This document shows, piece by piece, positions 31,401 to 39,173 of a stretch of DNA of 64,000 nt. The position numbers and the translations under genes were made by a program. The notes below the pieces were generated by a model, which was not told the origin of the DNA, did no database searches, and worked only from the letters and a program-made list of their open reading frames with translations. This stretch comes from Fulvivirga marina (lineage in GTDB: Bacteria; Bacteroidota; Bacteroidia; Cytophagales; Cyclobacteriaceae): NCBI RefSeq assembly GCF_016775155.1, contig NZ_JAEUGD010000059.1:46564-110563 (forward strand), read 5' to 3'. The first letter of the stretch is position 1, and every line of letters starts with the position of its first letter.

Positions 31401-34400
31401 ACAACCAACTCAGGGGATCGGGGTAGCAAAACCCCTACCATATGGTTAGCTTCAATACCCTTTTGCCTTAAAGTGTCTGCAAGGCAGTCTGCATTATCAT
31501 TCAATTGCTGGTAGGTGAGGGTTTCTCCTTCAAACTCTACTGCTATGGCATCGGGAGTAGCCTTTACCTGCTCTTCAAACAGTTGATGTATTACTTTACC
31601 CTTAGGATAGTCCCTTTCCGTTTGATTATAGTTTTTAACATACCAGTCATACTCACTTGCGGGGAGCATTGAGATTTGTGAAATATCTGCTCCCGGGTTA
31701 TGAACAATAGTCTCAACTAAACTCTCAAAGTGCTTCCTTAGCCTTAGTATAGTCTCTTTTTCAAAAAGCTTATCCGCATATTCAATGGCATATTTGATGG
31801 ATTGCTCATAATCGAAGACTTCCATTGAAATATCAAATTTAGAAAACCCGGGATCGAAAAAATGTCTGGTCAATGAAAAATCTGATGTATATGCCTTGGG
31901 AAAACCCATGTTCTGATAGATAAACATGGTATCAAAAACAGGGTTTCTACTGACATCTCTTTGATCGTCAATTTCATTGACTAACTGGTCAAACGGATAA
32001 TCCTGATGTGTAAGGGCCTCAGAAAGACGGTCCTTTTCAAACTGCAGTAACTGTTTGAATGAAACATTTTTAGGGATTGAACTCTTTACAGCCATGTTGT
32101 TAACAAACATCCCTTGCATTTTTTGCAAATCAGGATGCTTACGACCAGCCACGGGTATACCTATAACCAACTCTTGCTGCCCCGTATATTTTGACAGCAA
32201 CACACAATAAATGGTGTACATTAACACATGAAGGGTGCAGTTATTATCTTTAGCCAGTTGCCTGAGTCGTGAGCTTATATCAGCTTTAAGTTCAAACTCT
32301 ATTTTTGAACCCTCGCTATCAAATATCAATGGCCTAGGGCTATCAGTAGGCATTTCAAGCACCGGCAATTCCCCGGCCAACTGGTTAAGCCAGTAGCCAC
32401 GCTGGGCCTCTACTTTGGGTGAGGTTAAATACTCCTTCTCCCACAAAGTAAAATCCTTATAACCAATCGCCTGCCCAGAAGGGAGTTGCCCTTCATAGCA
32501 ACGGGCTAATTCTTCCAGAAAAGAATAAACAGACAGACCATCAGAAATGATATGATGAAAATCCAGAAATAATATAGGATCATGATTTTCTATTTCAAGT
32601 ATTGCTGCCCTGAAAAGCGGTCCTTTCTCCAAGTCAAAAGGCTTGACCATATGCTTCAGCTTCCCGGCGGTTTCATTGTAATAACATGCTGCCACGTCCA
32701 ACGTAAATTCTACCTTGTCAGACACTTTAAATACTGGTTTTCCACCAGACATTTTAAATGTCATCCTCAGAGAGTCATGCGCCTCAGCAATCTGGTTTAT
32801 ACTACGCTCTAATTTTTGCTTGTCTATTTTTCCTGACACATTAAAAGCGATTGGCGTGTTGTATGCCACAGCCTCCTTATTCATTTGCCACGCATAAAAC
32901 AATCTCCGTTGAGGGCTGGATAAAGTATACTCCGATTGATCTTTTGCTACCGGGATAGATTTATATTCCAGTTTTTCAAGGTTAGGGATTTCGTCAACCA
33001 ACTCTCTGATCGTTGGTTTTTCATATAAAACCTCCAAAGGCATGTCGGCCTGAAACTCCCTGGCGAAAGCCATAGACATTTCTGCGGCCTTCAGAGAGTT
33101 GCCTCCTATCTCAAAAAAACTTTGAGTAACTCCTATCTGCTCAAGTCCTAATATGCCTTTCCAGATATCCGCCAGTTTATGTTCATTATCATTTGCCGGC
33201 TCCACCTGTGGCACCGTCAGGCCAGCCTCCTGCAACAACTCATTAACTTCAATCTCTATTTGTTCAAATTCGCCATTTTTGTACTCCTGCAACAGCTTAA
33301 ACCTTTGCAGCTTTCCACTGGTGGTTCTGGGAATATCTTTAACCGGTATCACCCGGTCAAGCTCAAACCCTACATTAGTGTTTATAAATGATTTAAGTTC
33401 CTTCAGCAAGGGAATAAACTTATCCAGACCTCCTCTATGGAATACAAATGCGACAACCTCTTCTTTTTGTTTTTCGGGATTAAAGTGGCCTACTACTGCT
33501 ATTTTGTTAAGTTCAATGCCCTCTATTTGTTCTGCCACCCTTTCAATATCATGAGGGTAGAAATTCTGTCCATTAACAAAAATAATATCCTTAACCCTTC
33601 CAGTGATATAAAGGCTTCCATCCTTAACAAAACCAAGATCTCCCGTTCGTAGCCAGTTGCCTTCTACAATGGCACTTTTGGTTGCTTCCTGATTATTATA
33701 ATACCCTGAAGTTACATTATCTCCTTTGATCTGAACATGTCCTATTACTTCATCGCCTACTTCTTCATTATCGTCATTGGTTATTCTGACCTGGCAGTCA
33801 TTGATAGCCTTACCAACATTAACAAATGAAACAGAGTGGTCACTTTTCTGAACGACAACGACCTGATCACCAAAATTCAAAAGGTCTCTGTCAAAGTCAT
33901 ATGAAATTACTTCGTCTTCAAGGTTCGAAATAGAAACGGCTAGACTGGCTTCTGCCAGGCCATAAACCGGACACATGGCATTACGTGGTAATCCAAATTT
34001 TGTCAAAGCTTCTATAAAATCACTGCTTAATTGCACGGATATAGGTTCCGCACCATTGTAAAGAAGCCTTACTGATGACAAGTCCCACCCACTATCTTCC
34101 GTCACATTACAGTGCTTCAGTACATACCTGTACCCAAAATTTGGGGAACATAATATACTTACTTTATGCTGCGTAACCTTATCAAGCCAAAGAGCCGGCC
34201 TTCTAACAAACAAGTTCGTAGGCATGAGGTAATGATTCATTCCTATAAACAATGGGTTGATATGAAATCCGATCAGGCCCATATCATGGGTCAATGGCAT
34301 CCAACTAATCATGGAGTCATCATTAGTGTAACCGGAAGCTGCACTAATGGCCGCAACATTCGTGATCAAATTTTTATGAGTAAGAACTACACCTTTTGGG

Positions 34401-34927
34401 CTTCCCGTGGAACCCGAAGAGAATTGAATGAAAGCTATGTCATCTTCATGAACCTTATATATTTCTCCATTCTCTTTTGAAGAAATAACATCATCCTGAT
34501 CTATGGAAGAACTCTTGATCCTGTCAAAAGTCTTGTCAAGTCCATTTTGGTTAGCATAGGCCTCTAATCTGGTCAATCCACTTTTGGAGGAGACCACAAA
34601 GGGATTATTAAGTATCTCCCATATATTGAATAGCTTTTGCTTATGGTCATCATTTTGCCCTATAGTTAAGGGAACGGGAATAATACCTCCCAACAAGCAT
34701 GCCCAATAGGTAATAACAAAGGTTTTATTATCATCAATCTGAAAAACCAACTCATCCTTTGGGCTCATACCCATTTTCTGCAAGTGAGACAAACTCCTTA
34801 ATGCAGAATGGTAAAGCTCCTTGTAGGAAAGGTAGTTCTCCTGTTCACCGGAATTAATAAAAGTGATTCCTGTGTTACTCTGTCTACTTCTCTGTTTTAA
34901 TACTTCTATTAGGGTAGTACTTGACAT
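28460..34927 (-). CDS. Lipopeptide initiation synthetase: FAAL-ACP-C-A(Asn-like)-PCP-E
   Basis: A 2155-residue protein that should start the assembly line. Residues 1-560 are a fatty-acyl-AMP ligase (FSSGSTGSPKG near 175; THDMGLIGFHINPLF, typical of FAALs). An ACP follows (IGGNSLKA near 610). A condensation domain (HHIISDG near 795) joins the acyl chain to the amino acid chosen by the A domain (YTSGTTGKPKG near 1272). The hand-read code is D-L-T-K-I-G-E-V-G, very close to the Asn code DLTKLGEVG, with Asp as the alternative. The PCP has GGDSIKA (near 1654), the form usual before epimerases. The C-terminal domain is an epimerase (HHLAVDGISWR near 1839, ENHGRH, NYLGQFD). The tail SPSDFDSAELSEEDLDILF is the usual post-E linker and docking end. 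Predicted product: fatty-acyl-D-Asn on the carrier. Confidence 0.95.
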   Translation of the reverse strand: MSSTTLIEVLKQRSRQSNTGITFINSGEQENYLSYKELYHSALRSLSHLQKMGMSPKDELVFQIDDNKTFVITYWACLLGGIIPVPLTIGQNDDHKQKLFNIWEILNNPFVVSSKSGLTRLEAYANQNGLDKTFDRIKSSSIDQDDVISSKENGEIYKVHEDDIAFIQFSSGSTGSPKGVVLTHKNLITNVAAISAASGYTNDDSMISWMPLTHDMGLIGFHINPLFIGMNHYLMPTNLFVRRPALWLDKVTQHKVSILCSPNFGYRYVLKHCNVTEDSGWDLSSVRLLYNGAEPISVQLSSDFIEALTKFGLPRNAMCPVYGLAEASLAVSISNLEDEVISYDFDRDLLNFGDQVVVVQKSDHSVSFVNVGKAINDCQVRITNDDNEEVGDEVIGHVQIKGDNVTSGYYNNQEATKSAIVEGNWLRTGDLGFVKDGSLYITGRVKDIIFVNGQNFYPHDIERVAEQIEGIELNKIAVVGHFNPEKQKEEVVAFVFHRGGLDKFIPLLKELKSFINTNVGFELDRVIPVKDIPRTTSGKLQRFKLLQEYKNGEFEQIEIEVNELLQEAGLTVPQVEPANDNEHKLADIWKGILGLEQIGVTQSFFEIGGNSLKAAEMSMAFAREFQADMPLEVLYEKPTIRELVDEIPNLEKLEYKSIPVAKDQSEYTLSSPQRRLFYAWQMNKEAVAYNTPIAFNVSGKIDKQKLERSINQIAEAHDSLRMTFKMSGGKPVFKVSDKVEFTLDVAACYYNETAGKLKHMVKPFDLEKGPLFRAAILEIENHDPILFLDFHHIISDGLSVYSFLEELARCYEGQLPSGQAIGYKDFTLWEKEYLTSPKVEAQRGYWLNQLAGELPVLEMPTDSPRPLIFDSEGSKIEFELKADISSRLRQLAKDNNCTLHVLMYTIYCVLLSKYTGQQELVIGIPVAGRKHPDLQKMQGMFVNNMAVKSSIPKNVSFKQLLQFEKDRLSEALTHQDYPFDQLVNEIDDQRDVSRNPVFDTMFIYQNMGFPKAYTSDFSLTRHFFDPGFSKFDISMEVFDYEQSIKYAIEYADKLFEKETILRLRKHFESLVETIVHNPGADISQISMLPASEYDWYVKNYNQTERDYPKGKVIHQLFEEQVKATPDAIAVEFEGETLTYQQLNDNADCLADTLRQKGIEANHMVGVLLPRSPELVVTILGILKAGGSYLPLDTELPEERVNYILTHSQCNIAITITAHESRLLNWQLGATDLNPVILNLDKESLIAKDNNEIKNINKPSDLAYIIYTSGTTGKPKGVMIEHHSLVNYICWASDQYVGGEQATFPLYTSISFDLTITSIFTPLVTGNKLMIYQDVNNDLLINKIVTDNKVNVVKLTPSHLKLITESKVEIPVESSIKRFIVGGEELEQRLAHDIYNKFSGKIDICNEYGPTEATVGCMIHRFDPSEHTNTVPIGVPASNTQVYILDRFLQPVPTGVKGEMYISGDGLARGYLFSEALTDERFIANPFIVGQKMYKTGDIAKRLANGTLEFIGRADQQVKINGYRIELAEIENCLMGFSGIDEALVIAKLNQKDKKVIYAYFISDSDKEISELRSYLADQLPHYMIPAYFVKIDTVPLTKNGKVDYGALPEPEQTGREQDSVSSMPKNDVERISLKVWSEVFGEEDLSVTDNFFELGGDSIKAVQISSRLNEEGISLNVKDILTYHTIEQISQYAEMAGESRYEQGLVEGKRELTPIEGWFFSQEFKNPDFYNQSVLLKLNRKVNPDSLNRAFVQVIEHHDGLRLNFDSADNTLVYGNIDFGSTFSISKHKAKDADELQQLCESLKQQTDLENGLMLKAGIVQYANDGERLLITAHHLAVDGISWRVLLEDLYKCYTALEQGEVAKLSAKTGSLIDWYDQLLEFSRSEEVQLSEEYWDEVENIDFSIPVDNETEDWTCANLKKAIGVLPEPQTSYLLKEAHHTYNTDVPILLNVALAITLKEWTRAESFVVEHENHGRHLTEVNTSRTVGWFTSMYPVKLKLKEDTMGEQIKSIKEQMRSVPTYGMGYGIAKYMNGLIEEKSGAEIRFNYLGQFDGEMNNDLFSLSSEFHGRETAPENEMTAKLEINLMVMNGELTIDIIYNEKAHTETTMGWFKDSYLKNIERVLEHIEKQSDVHFSPSDFDSAELSEEDLDILFS

Positions 34928-35419
34928 TGACTATATCGGTTCAAATTTGTTGTAAATCTATTTTGTTACCAACCTGCAGGCACAAGAAGTTGGTCAACTT
35001 AATATCATCACCGTGAATATTTGAAGCATTATATCAAGATTATACCCAGGTGATTATTTCTACATAAGGTTTTAATAATATCATCCCATTTTTCTTCATT
35101 AAAGAAACAGTTAAGTGAATGATATTGCCCTTAAAATACTGTAAGCAGCCTGAATAACAAAATTTAAGTAAGAAAAGCAGCATGATTAAGCAAAAAAATA
35201 ACATTTTTACCCACTCTTCTTTTTCAAAAGGTTTGGTTTGCCTGGAAACTATAAAGTATACCTGTGGGGTATTTATACACCTTGCCCCTCATCAAAGGTT
35301 CATTATGCTCTTTCAATCAAAAAGAAAAAGTCTTGCTCTTATAGTCCATTAATTAAATACATTAAAATCCGTACTGGGGCGCTTTATTCAAAGTTGAATA
35401 CGGAATTTAGTTTTAGAGC
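34928..35419. other. Upstream region of the biosynthetic cluster
   Basis: 492 bp between the ParB-like gene and the first synthetase gene, both read leftward. I see no ORF worth calling. It should hold the promoter of the synthetase operon. One operator-like palindrome stands out (34987-35000). Confidence 0.5.
34987..35000. promoter_or_regulatory. Palindrome upstream of the initiation synthetase
   Basis: AAGTTG-GT-CAACTT: perfect six-base arms separated by two bases, about 60 bp upstream of the ATG at 34927. This is a reasonable operator size and place, but no regulator is assigned. Confidence 0.35.
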
Positions 35420-36298
35420 TCAGGAAAACAAAAGACTCTCCAATCTTTCTATTAGCTTTCGTAATTCATCTATCGCTTCAATATCCCTTTTATTAATCGC
35501 TCTATTAATGGCAGAAATTATCTTTCCTTTAATCCGGTTTACCTGATCATCTTTTTCCTGAAAGATGGGTTCCGTTGATTTGAAATACTCCTGAGCCTCC
35601 TCTACCTGCTTTTCCTTTATCTGGTTCAGTGTGGTTTCTACTTCATTAAGTAGGTTATCCTTAATGATCTTAGCCTTATTATATAGATCAGCCTCATTTT
35701 TAATGCTGGCAATAAGCTTCTCATCTCCCTCACTCAGAAGGCGTATATCAGACTTGTTTACCTTGATCTCTCCCTTAAGGATTTTCAATTTCAGTGCCGG
35801 GTTAGATTTCCCAATGATATCGAGTCCTTGTGTGAATTTGGCATCTCTTTTAATAGTGCTCTCACTCACTTTAAAGTCAGCCGCCAGCTTCTCTGAAGTC
35901 GAAGGTTCTTTCTGACCCTTCGATTGAACATTCTCATATCCCCCCCTCTGGTGCTTCAATGAATGATACTTCAGACCACGGTAATAGCTTAATTGGTCAG
36001 GAGTTAGATTCCTTCTTCCCAGTTGATTGTTAAGCATCCATAATCTTGCCTCTTCTTCATTTTCGAAAGGGAGCTCTTTCGACTTATAAGGGATATTGTG
36101 CTCAGTACATATCTTTAGCCTGTTATGCCCATCGATGAGAACCAACCCTTCATTGGTTTTCCAAAAAATTAACGGATCTCTACACCCCTCATTGATAATA
36201 TTGGTTTCTAATTGAGCGTACTCTTCATTGCTAAGGGGAACAATGAAACTTTCCAGCTCTTTTTTAACCACTACATCTCCGGTTTTAATTTTATTCAT
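35420..36298 (-). CDS. ParB/Srx-fold DNA-binding protein
   Basis: A 292-residue protein. The N-terminal part (residues 10-85) has the ParB/Sulfiredoxin-like fold, with LIDGHNRLKICTEH in place of the usual G-x-R nucleotide-binding motif. The middle (about 120-160, TSEKLAADFKVSESTIKRDA) reads as a helix-turn-helix, and the end (200-292) is charged and probably coiled-coil. Chromosomal ParB partners (ParA, parS sites) are absent, so this is not the segregation ParB. Similar stand-alone proteins serve as transcription regulators or belong to mobile elements. It lies directly upstream of the lipopeptide cluster on the same strand with 492 bp between, so a regulatory role is plausible but unproven. 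Confidence 0.75.
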   Translation of the reverse strand: MNKIKTGDVVVKKELESFIVPLSNEEYAQLETNIINEGCRDPLIFWKTNEGLVLIDGHNRLKICTEHNIPYKSKELPFENEEEARLWMLNNQLGRRNLTPDQLSYYRGLKYHSLKHQRGGYENVQSKGQKEPSTSEKLAADFKVSESTIKRDAKFTQGLDIIGKSNPALKLKILKGEIKVNKSDIRLLSEGDEKLIASIKNEADLYNKAKIIKDNLLNEVETTLNQIKEKQVEEAQEYFKSTEPIFQEKDDQVNRIKGKIISAINRAINKRDIEAIDELRKLIERLESLLFS

Positions 36299-36476
36299 AC
36301 TGTAAGTTTAATTGAACTATTTTACCTATGTAAGGTTTTATAACTAAATTGACAAAAAAACATTAAAAAAAACAATAACTTTATAATTGCTTAATGGATA
36401 AAATCACTTTAAATCAATAACTTGGTAAAATCCATTACAACATTACTTATTACTAAACCTAACAAATTCAACAATT

Positions 36477-36890
36477 ATGAAGTTTCCCCTTTGCTTCTAT
36501 GAAAAGCATAGCTTTTCAGTATTTATTGATTCGTTAAATCAACATTCTATTTCAGGACGTTTTAATGCGAATGACCTTGATTCAGAGTCTATTCACACAT
36601 TCAACGGTCTTGTTTATCAGCTAACTAATAAAGTTTACAACTTTACCTTCTCTATTGAATGGGAACATGCTGATGTACCATCTTTCACAACTTTCACAGG
36701 AATCTTACACCTTGACAAGAAAACAAATCAAAACATACTTGATTTAAAATGGTTACTGGTGATGGGTTCCCAAAACGAAAGTCTTCAAGGTTTTTCGCGC
36801 TTACATGAAGAATTCGATCCTCGTGATCATGCGAAAAAACTTCTTCCATTTCCAAACAATAAATTAAACTCGAAAGCTCGGTCATATTAA
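36477..36890 (+). CDS. Hypothetical protein, 137 aa
   Basis: I do not recognise this protein. It is soluble, has no signal peptide, and alternates hydrophobic and polar residues in a way that suggests a beta-rich fold (FNGLVYQLTNKVYNFTFSIE; FTGILHLDKKTNQ). It has its own ATG after a 178 bp AT-rich gap divergent from the ParB-like gene and is followed by a strong hairpin at 36954, so it is probably monocistronic. ORF length, composition and flanking signals support a real gene. Confidence 0.6.
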   Translation: MKFPLCFYEKHSFSVFIDSLNQHSISGRFNANDLDSESIHTFNGLVYQLTNKVYNFTFSIEWEHADVPSFTTFTGILHLDKKTNQNILDLKWLLVMGSQNESLQGFSRLHEEFDPRDHAKKLLPFPNNKLNSKARSY

Positions 36891-37316
36891 AATTCCATAT
36901 TATGACTTACATCACAAATAAATACATTAATAACACAACTTAATATTGTTTGTTTTCCTGGCCTTCAACTTTTGAACGGCCAGGAAAGCAAATATACATG
37001 TTTAACCTCATAATCAGGCCCTTACAACTTCAATTATTTAAAAGTACACCCTCTCTCAACATCCCGAATAAGGTCTTACAGGAATCATTCTATTAATTAA
37101 ATAACTAGCTATCAAAAAGTCCAGTTTTATTAGCAATAATAAATAAGAATAATATAACTCAAAAAAATATTATTATAAATAAATTCTAATTTTATTACAA
37201 TTATATAATTACCTACTTTAAATAATGAAAACAAAAGCACCCTTTCGATTATAAAAAGGCCTCTATTCACCCCAACCAGTAATTGTCTATAATTTTTTAT
37301 CTTGTATCTTAACCCC
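36891..37316. other. AT-rich intergenic region
   Basis: About 430 bp between the 137-residue hypothetical protein and the nuclease gene. It contains the hairpin at 36954-36987. The remainder is very AT-rich with no supported ORF and presumably carries the promoter of the nuclease gene. Confidence 0.5.
36954..36987 (+). terminator. Strong hairpin terminator
   Basis: Outer arms TTTCCTGGCC / GGCCAGGAAA (10 bp) continue into inner arms TTCAA / TTGAA with a three-base loop and one bulged C. It lies 64 bp after the stop of the 137-residue gene. There is no long T-run on either strand. Confidence 0.6.
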
Positions 37317-38717
37317 ATGAATGTAAGAGTAAAATTCCTGGGAGGAGCTAAATCTGTTACCGGCTCTAAATATCTGCTTGAAATTGACGACAAGAAGATA
37401 CTCATCGATTGCGGACTTTTTCAAGGTTTAAAGTCACTAAGGCTACGAAATTGGGATACCCTTCCTGTAGATGCATCCACTATTGATGCAATTATATTAA
37501 CCCATGCCCACATCGATCATAGTGGCTATTTACCCAGGGTTGTGAAAGAAGGTTTTCAAGGACCAGTGCACTGCACTACTGCTACTGCAGGTTTGCTCGA
37601 CATTATGTTGCTGGACGCCGCAAAACTACAAGAAGAAGAAGCTCAATTTGCACAAAAAAAAGGCTACTCCAAACATAAAAACCCACAACCCTTGTTTAAC
37701 ACAAAGGATGCAGAAATAGCTCTATCATTGCTAAAGGGTCACCACTATCAGCAAAAAGAGGAAATCTGCCCGGGTGTAATGGTTACATTTCATAACGCAG
37801 GACATATACTGGGGTCATCTATTGTGGAACTGGAAATTCATGGCTCCACTCAAACAAAACGTATCATATTCTCTGGCGATCTTGGCAGATATGACAGACC
37901 TATATTACATGACCCTTCTGCTATTAATCATGCGGATATCCTCTTTGTGGAATCAACATACGGTGACAGAAGAAACGAAAATGAAGGTGTTGAAGAAAGA
38001 TTTGCAGAAATCATTAATCAAGCATTGGACAGGGATGGCTGCCTTCTGATACCTGCATTTGCCATTGGCAGAACACAACTCCTTCTTCACTATATCAAAA
38101 CTTTCATGGAAGAAGGTAAAATACCTAAGGTTCCGGTATATGTTGACAGCCCTATGGCTATTAGCGCCACCAGGCTATATCAGGACTTCCCAACGTACCA
38201 TAAACTCACAAGTAAGGAATTGAGTAATCCTTCTATATTTGATTACAACCAAATAAAATATTATAGAAGTCAGGAAGCTTCTACCAGTCTGAACAACCTG
38301 GAAAAAAAAGCCATTATTATTTCAGCAAGTGGAATGTGTACAGGAGGACGTATCCTACATCATTTGTATCACCGCCTTCAAAGAAAAAATGACACGATAC
38401 TATTTGTAGGGTATCAAGCTGAGGGCACCCGTGGCAGACGGTTATTAGATGGCGAGCCCACTTCAAGAATATTTGGTATTGATGTTTCTGTAAAATGCAA
38501 CATAGCACACCTCAACGGTCTATCTGCGCATGCTGACCGTGATGAGCTTCTTAAATGGCTAAGTAATTTTAGCGAGCCCCCAAAAATGACTTTCATTATA
38601 CATGGCGAAGAAAACAGTTCTACCGCGTTTAGTCAAAGCATAAAGAAGGAACTGGACTGGCCAAATATTGTTATCCCTGAATACCTGGAATCATTTGAAT
38701 TATTCCAAGGGGTTTAG
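37317..38717 (+). CDS. Beta-CASP metallo-beta-lactamase-fold ribonuclease
   Basis: A 466-residue protein of the CPSF73/RNase J-like beta-CASP group. The N-terminal metallo-beta-lactamase half has the zinc motif THAHIDHSG (near residue 65) and FSGDLGRYDRPIL; the central half is beta-CASP (ISASGMCTGGRILHHL near 340); HLNGLSAHADRDEL and IHGEENSS close the active site. These residues predict a two-zinc RNA endo- or exonuclease. I chose the ATG at 37317 (MNVRVKFLGGAKSVTGS) because family members begin just before this beta-strand; an in-frame TTG lies 15 bases earlier. It stands alone between AT-rich gaps. RNA processing is the family role; no pathway link to its neighbours is evident. Confidence 0.93.
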   Translation: MNVRVKFLGGAKSVTGSKYLLEIDDKKILIDCGLFQGLKSLRLRNWDTLPVDASTIDAIILTHAHIDHSGYLPRVVKEGFQGPVHCTTATAGLLDIMLLDAAKLQEEEAQFAQKKGYSKHKNPQPLFNTKDAEIALSLLKGHHYQQKEEICPGVMVTFHNAGHILGSSIVELEIHGSTQTKRIIFSGDLGRYDRPILHDPSAINHADILFVESTYGDRRNENEGVEERFAEIINQALDRDGCLLIPAFAIGRTQLLLHYIKTFMEEGKIPKVPVYVDSPMAISATRLYQDFPTYHKLTSKELSNPSIFDYNQIKYYRSQEASTSLNNLEKKAIIISASGMCTGGRILHHLYHRLQRKNDTILFVGYQAEGTRGRRLLDGEPTSRIFGIDVSVKCNIAHLNGLSAHADRDELLKWLSNFSEPPKMTFIIHGEENSSTAFSQSIKKELDWPNIVIPEYLESFELFQGV

Positions 38718-39173
38718 AACTTACCCAACTGGATTTATAAGGCTTTATGTATCCTATAAATGGTTTTATCATTACAATACCTTAGCATATGCATTGTAGC
38801 TTCCTTTTAATGTTACAGTCAAGTACACCTCCTTCAACATAAGCATTTGGCTGGATCATTAAATCAAAATTCCCCTAACACAACCCGTTAATTAATTTCT
38901 GAACGAGACTGATTCTGATATTAATGAACACAGGTGCCTGGGGAAAGTCTCCGCTAGGAATAGGAATAGAAAGTATTGGAAATAAAGGTTTTTTTTCCTA
39001 ATTAGCCTACAAATCGCTAAACAAGCTTATAGACTTGACAACTGCTGCTCCGCCCCTACTATCAGATCATCAAGTTGTTTGATTTTAATCACATTCTATT
39101 CATCAAAATATTTTAAAATATTATTATTACAGTTCGAGCGATAACACAATTTTATTAAACCATTACCCGGCAT
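38718..39173. other. Intergenic region
   Basis: 456 bp with no gene I can support. A 25-codon ATG frame (38924-39001, MNTGAWGKSPLGIGIESIGN...) is present but has no independent evidence. It probably holds the terminator of the nuclease gene and the promoter of the AAA+ gene. Confidence 0.45.

Noticed and set aside
1..34927. Thioesterase, reductase or phosphopantetheinyl transferase for the cluster
   Set aside because: I searched the translated regions for GxSxG-type TE and other release domains after the last carrier domains and found none; they must lie outside the window if present.
35420..36298. Chromosome or plasmid partition locus
   Set aside because: There is no ParA partner, parS-like repeat or replication gene next to the ParB-fold protein.
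37130..37405. Minus-strand frame of 91 codons overlapping the beta-CASP nuclease start
   Set aside because: It is a low-complexity AT-rich frame overlapping a well-supported gene.
38924..39001. 25-codon Gly-rich frame before the AAA+ gene
   Set aside because: It is too short, with no leader, terminator or homologue that I can recognise; kept only as a note in the intergenic entry.
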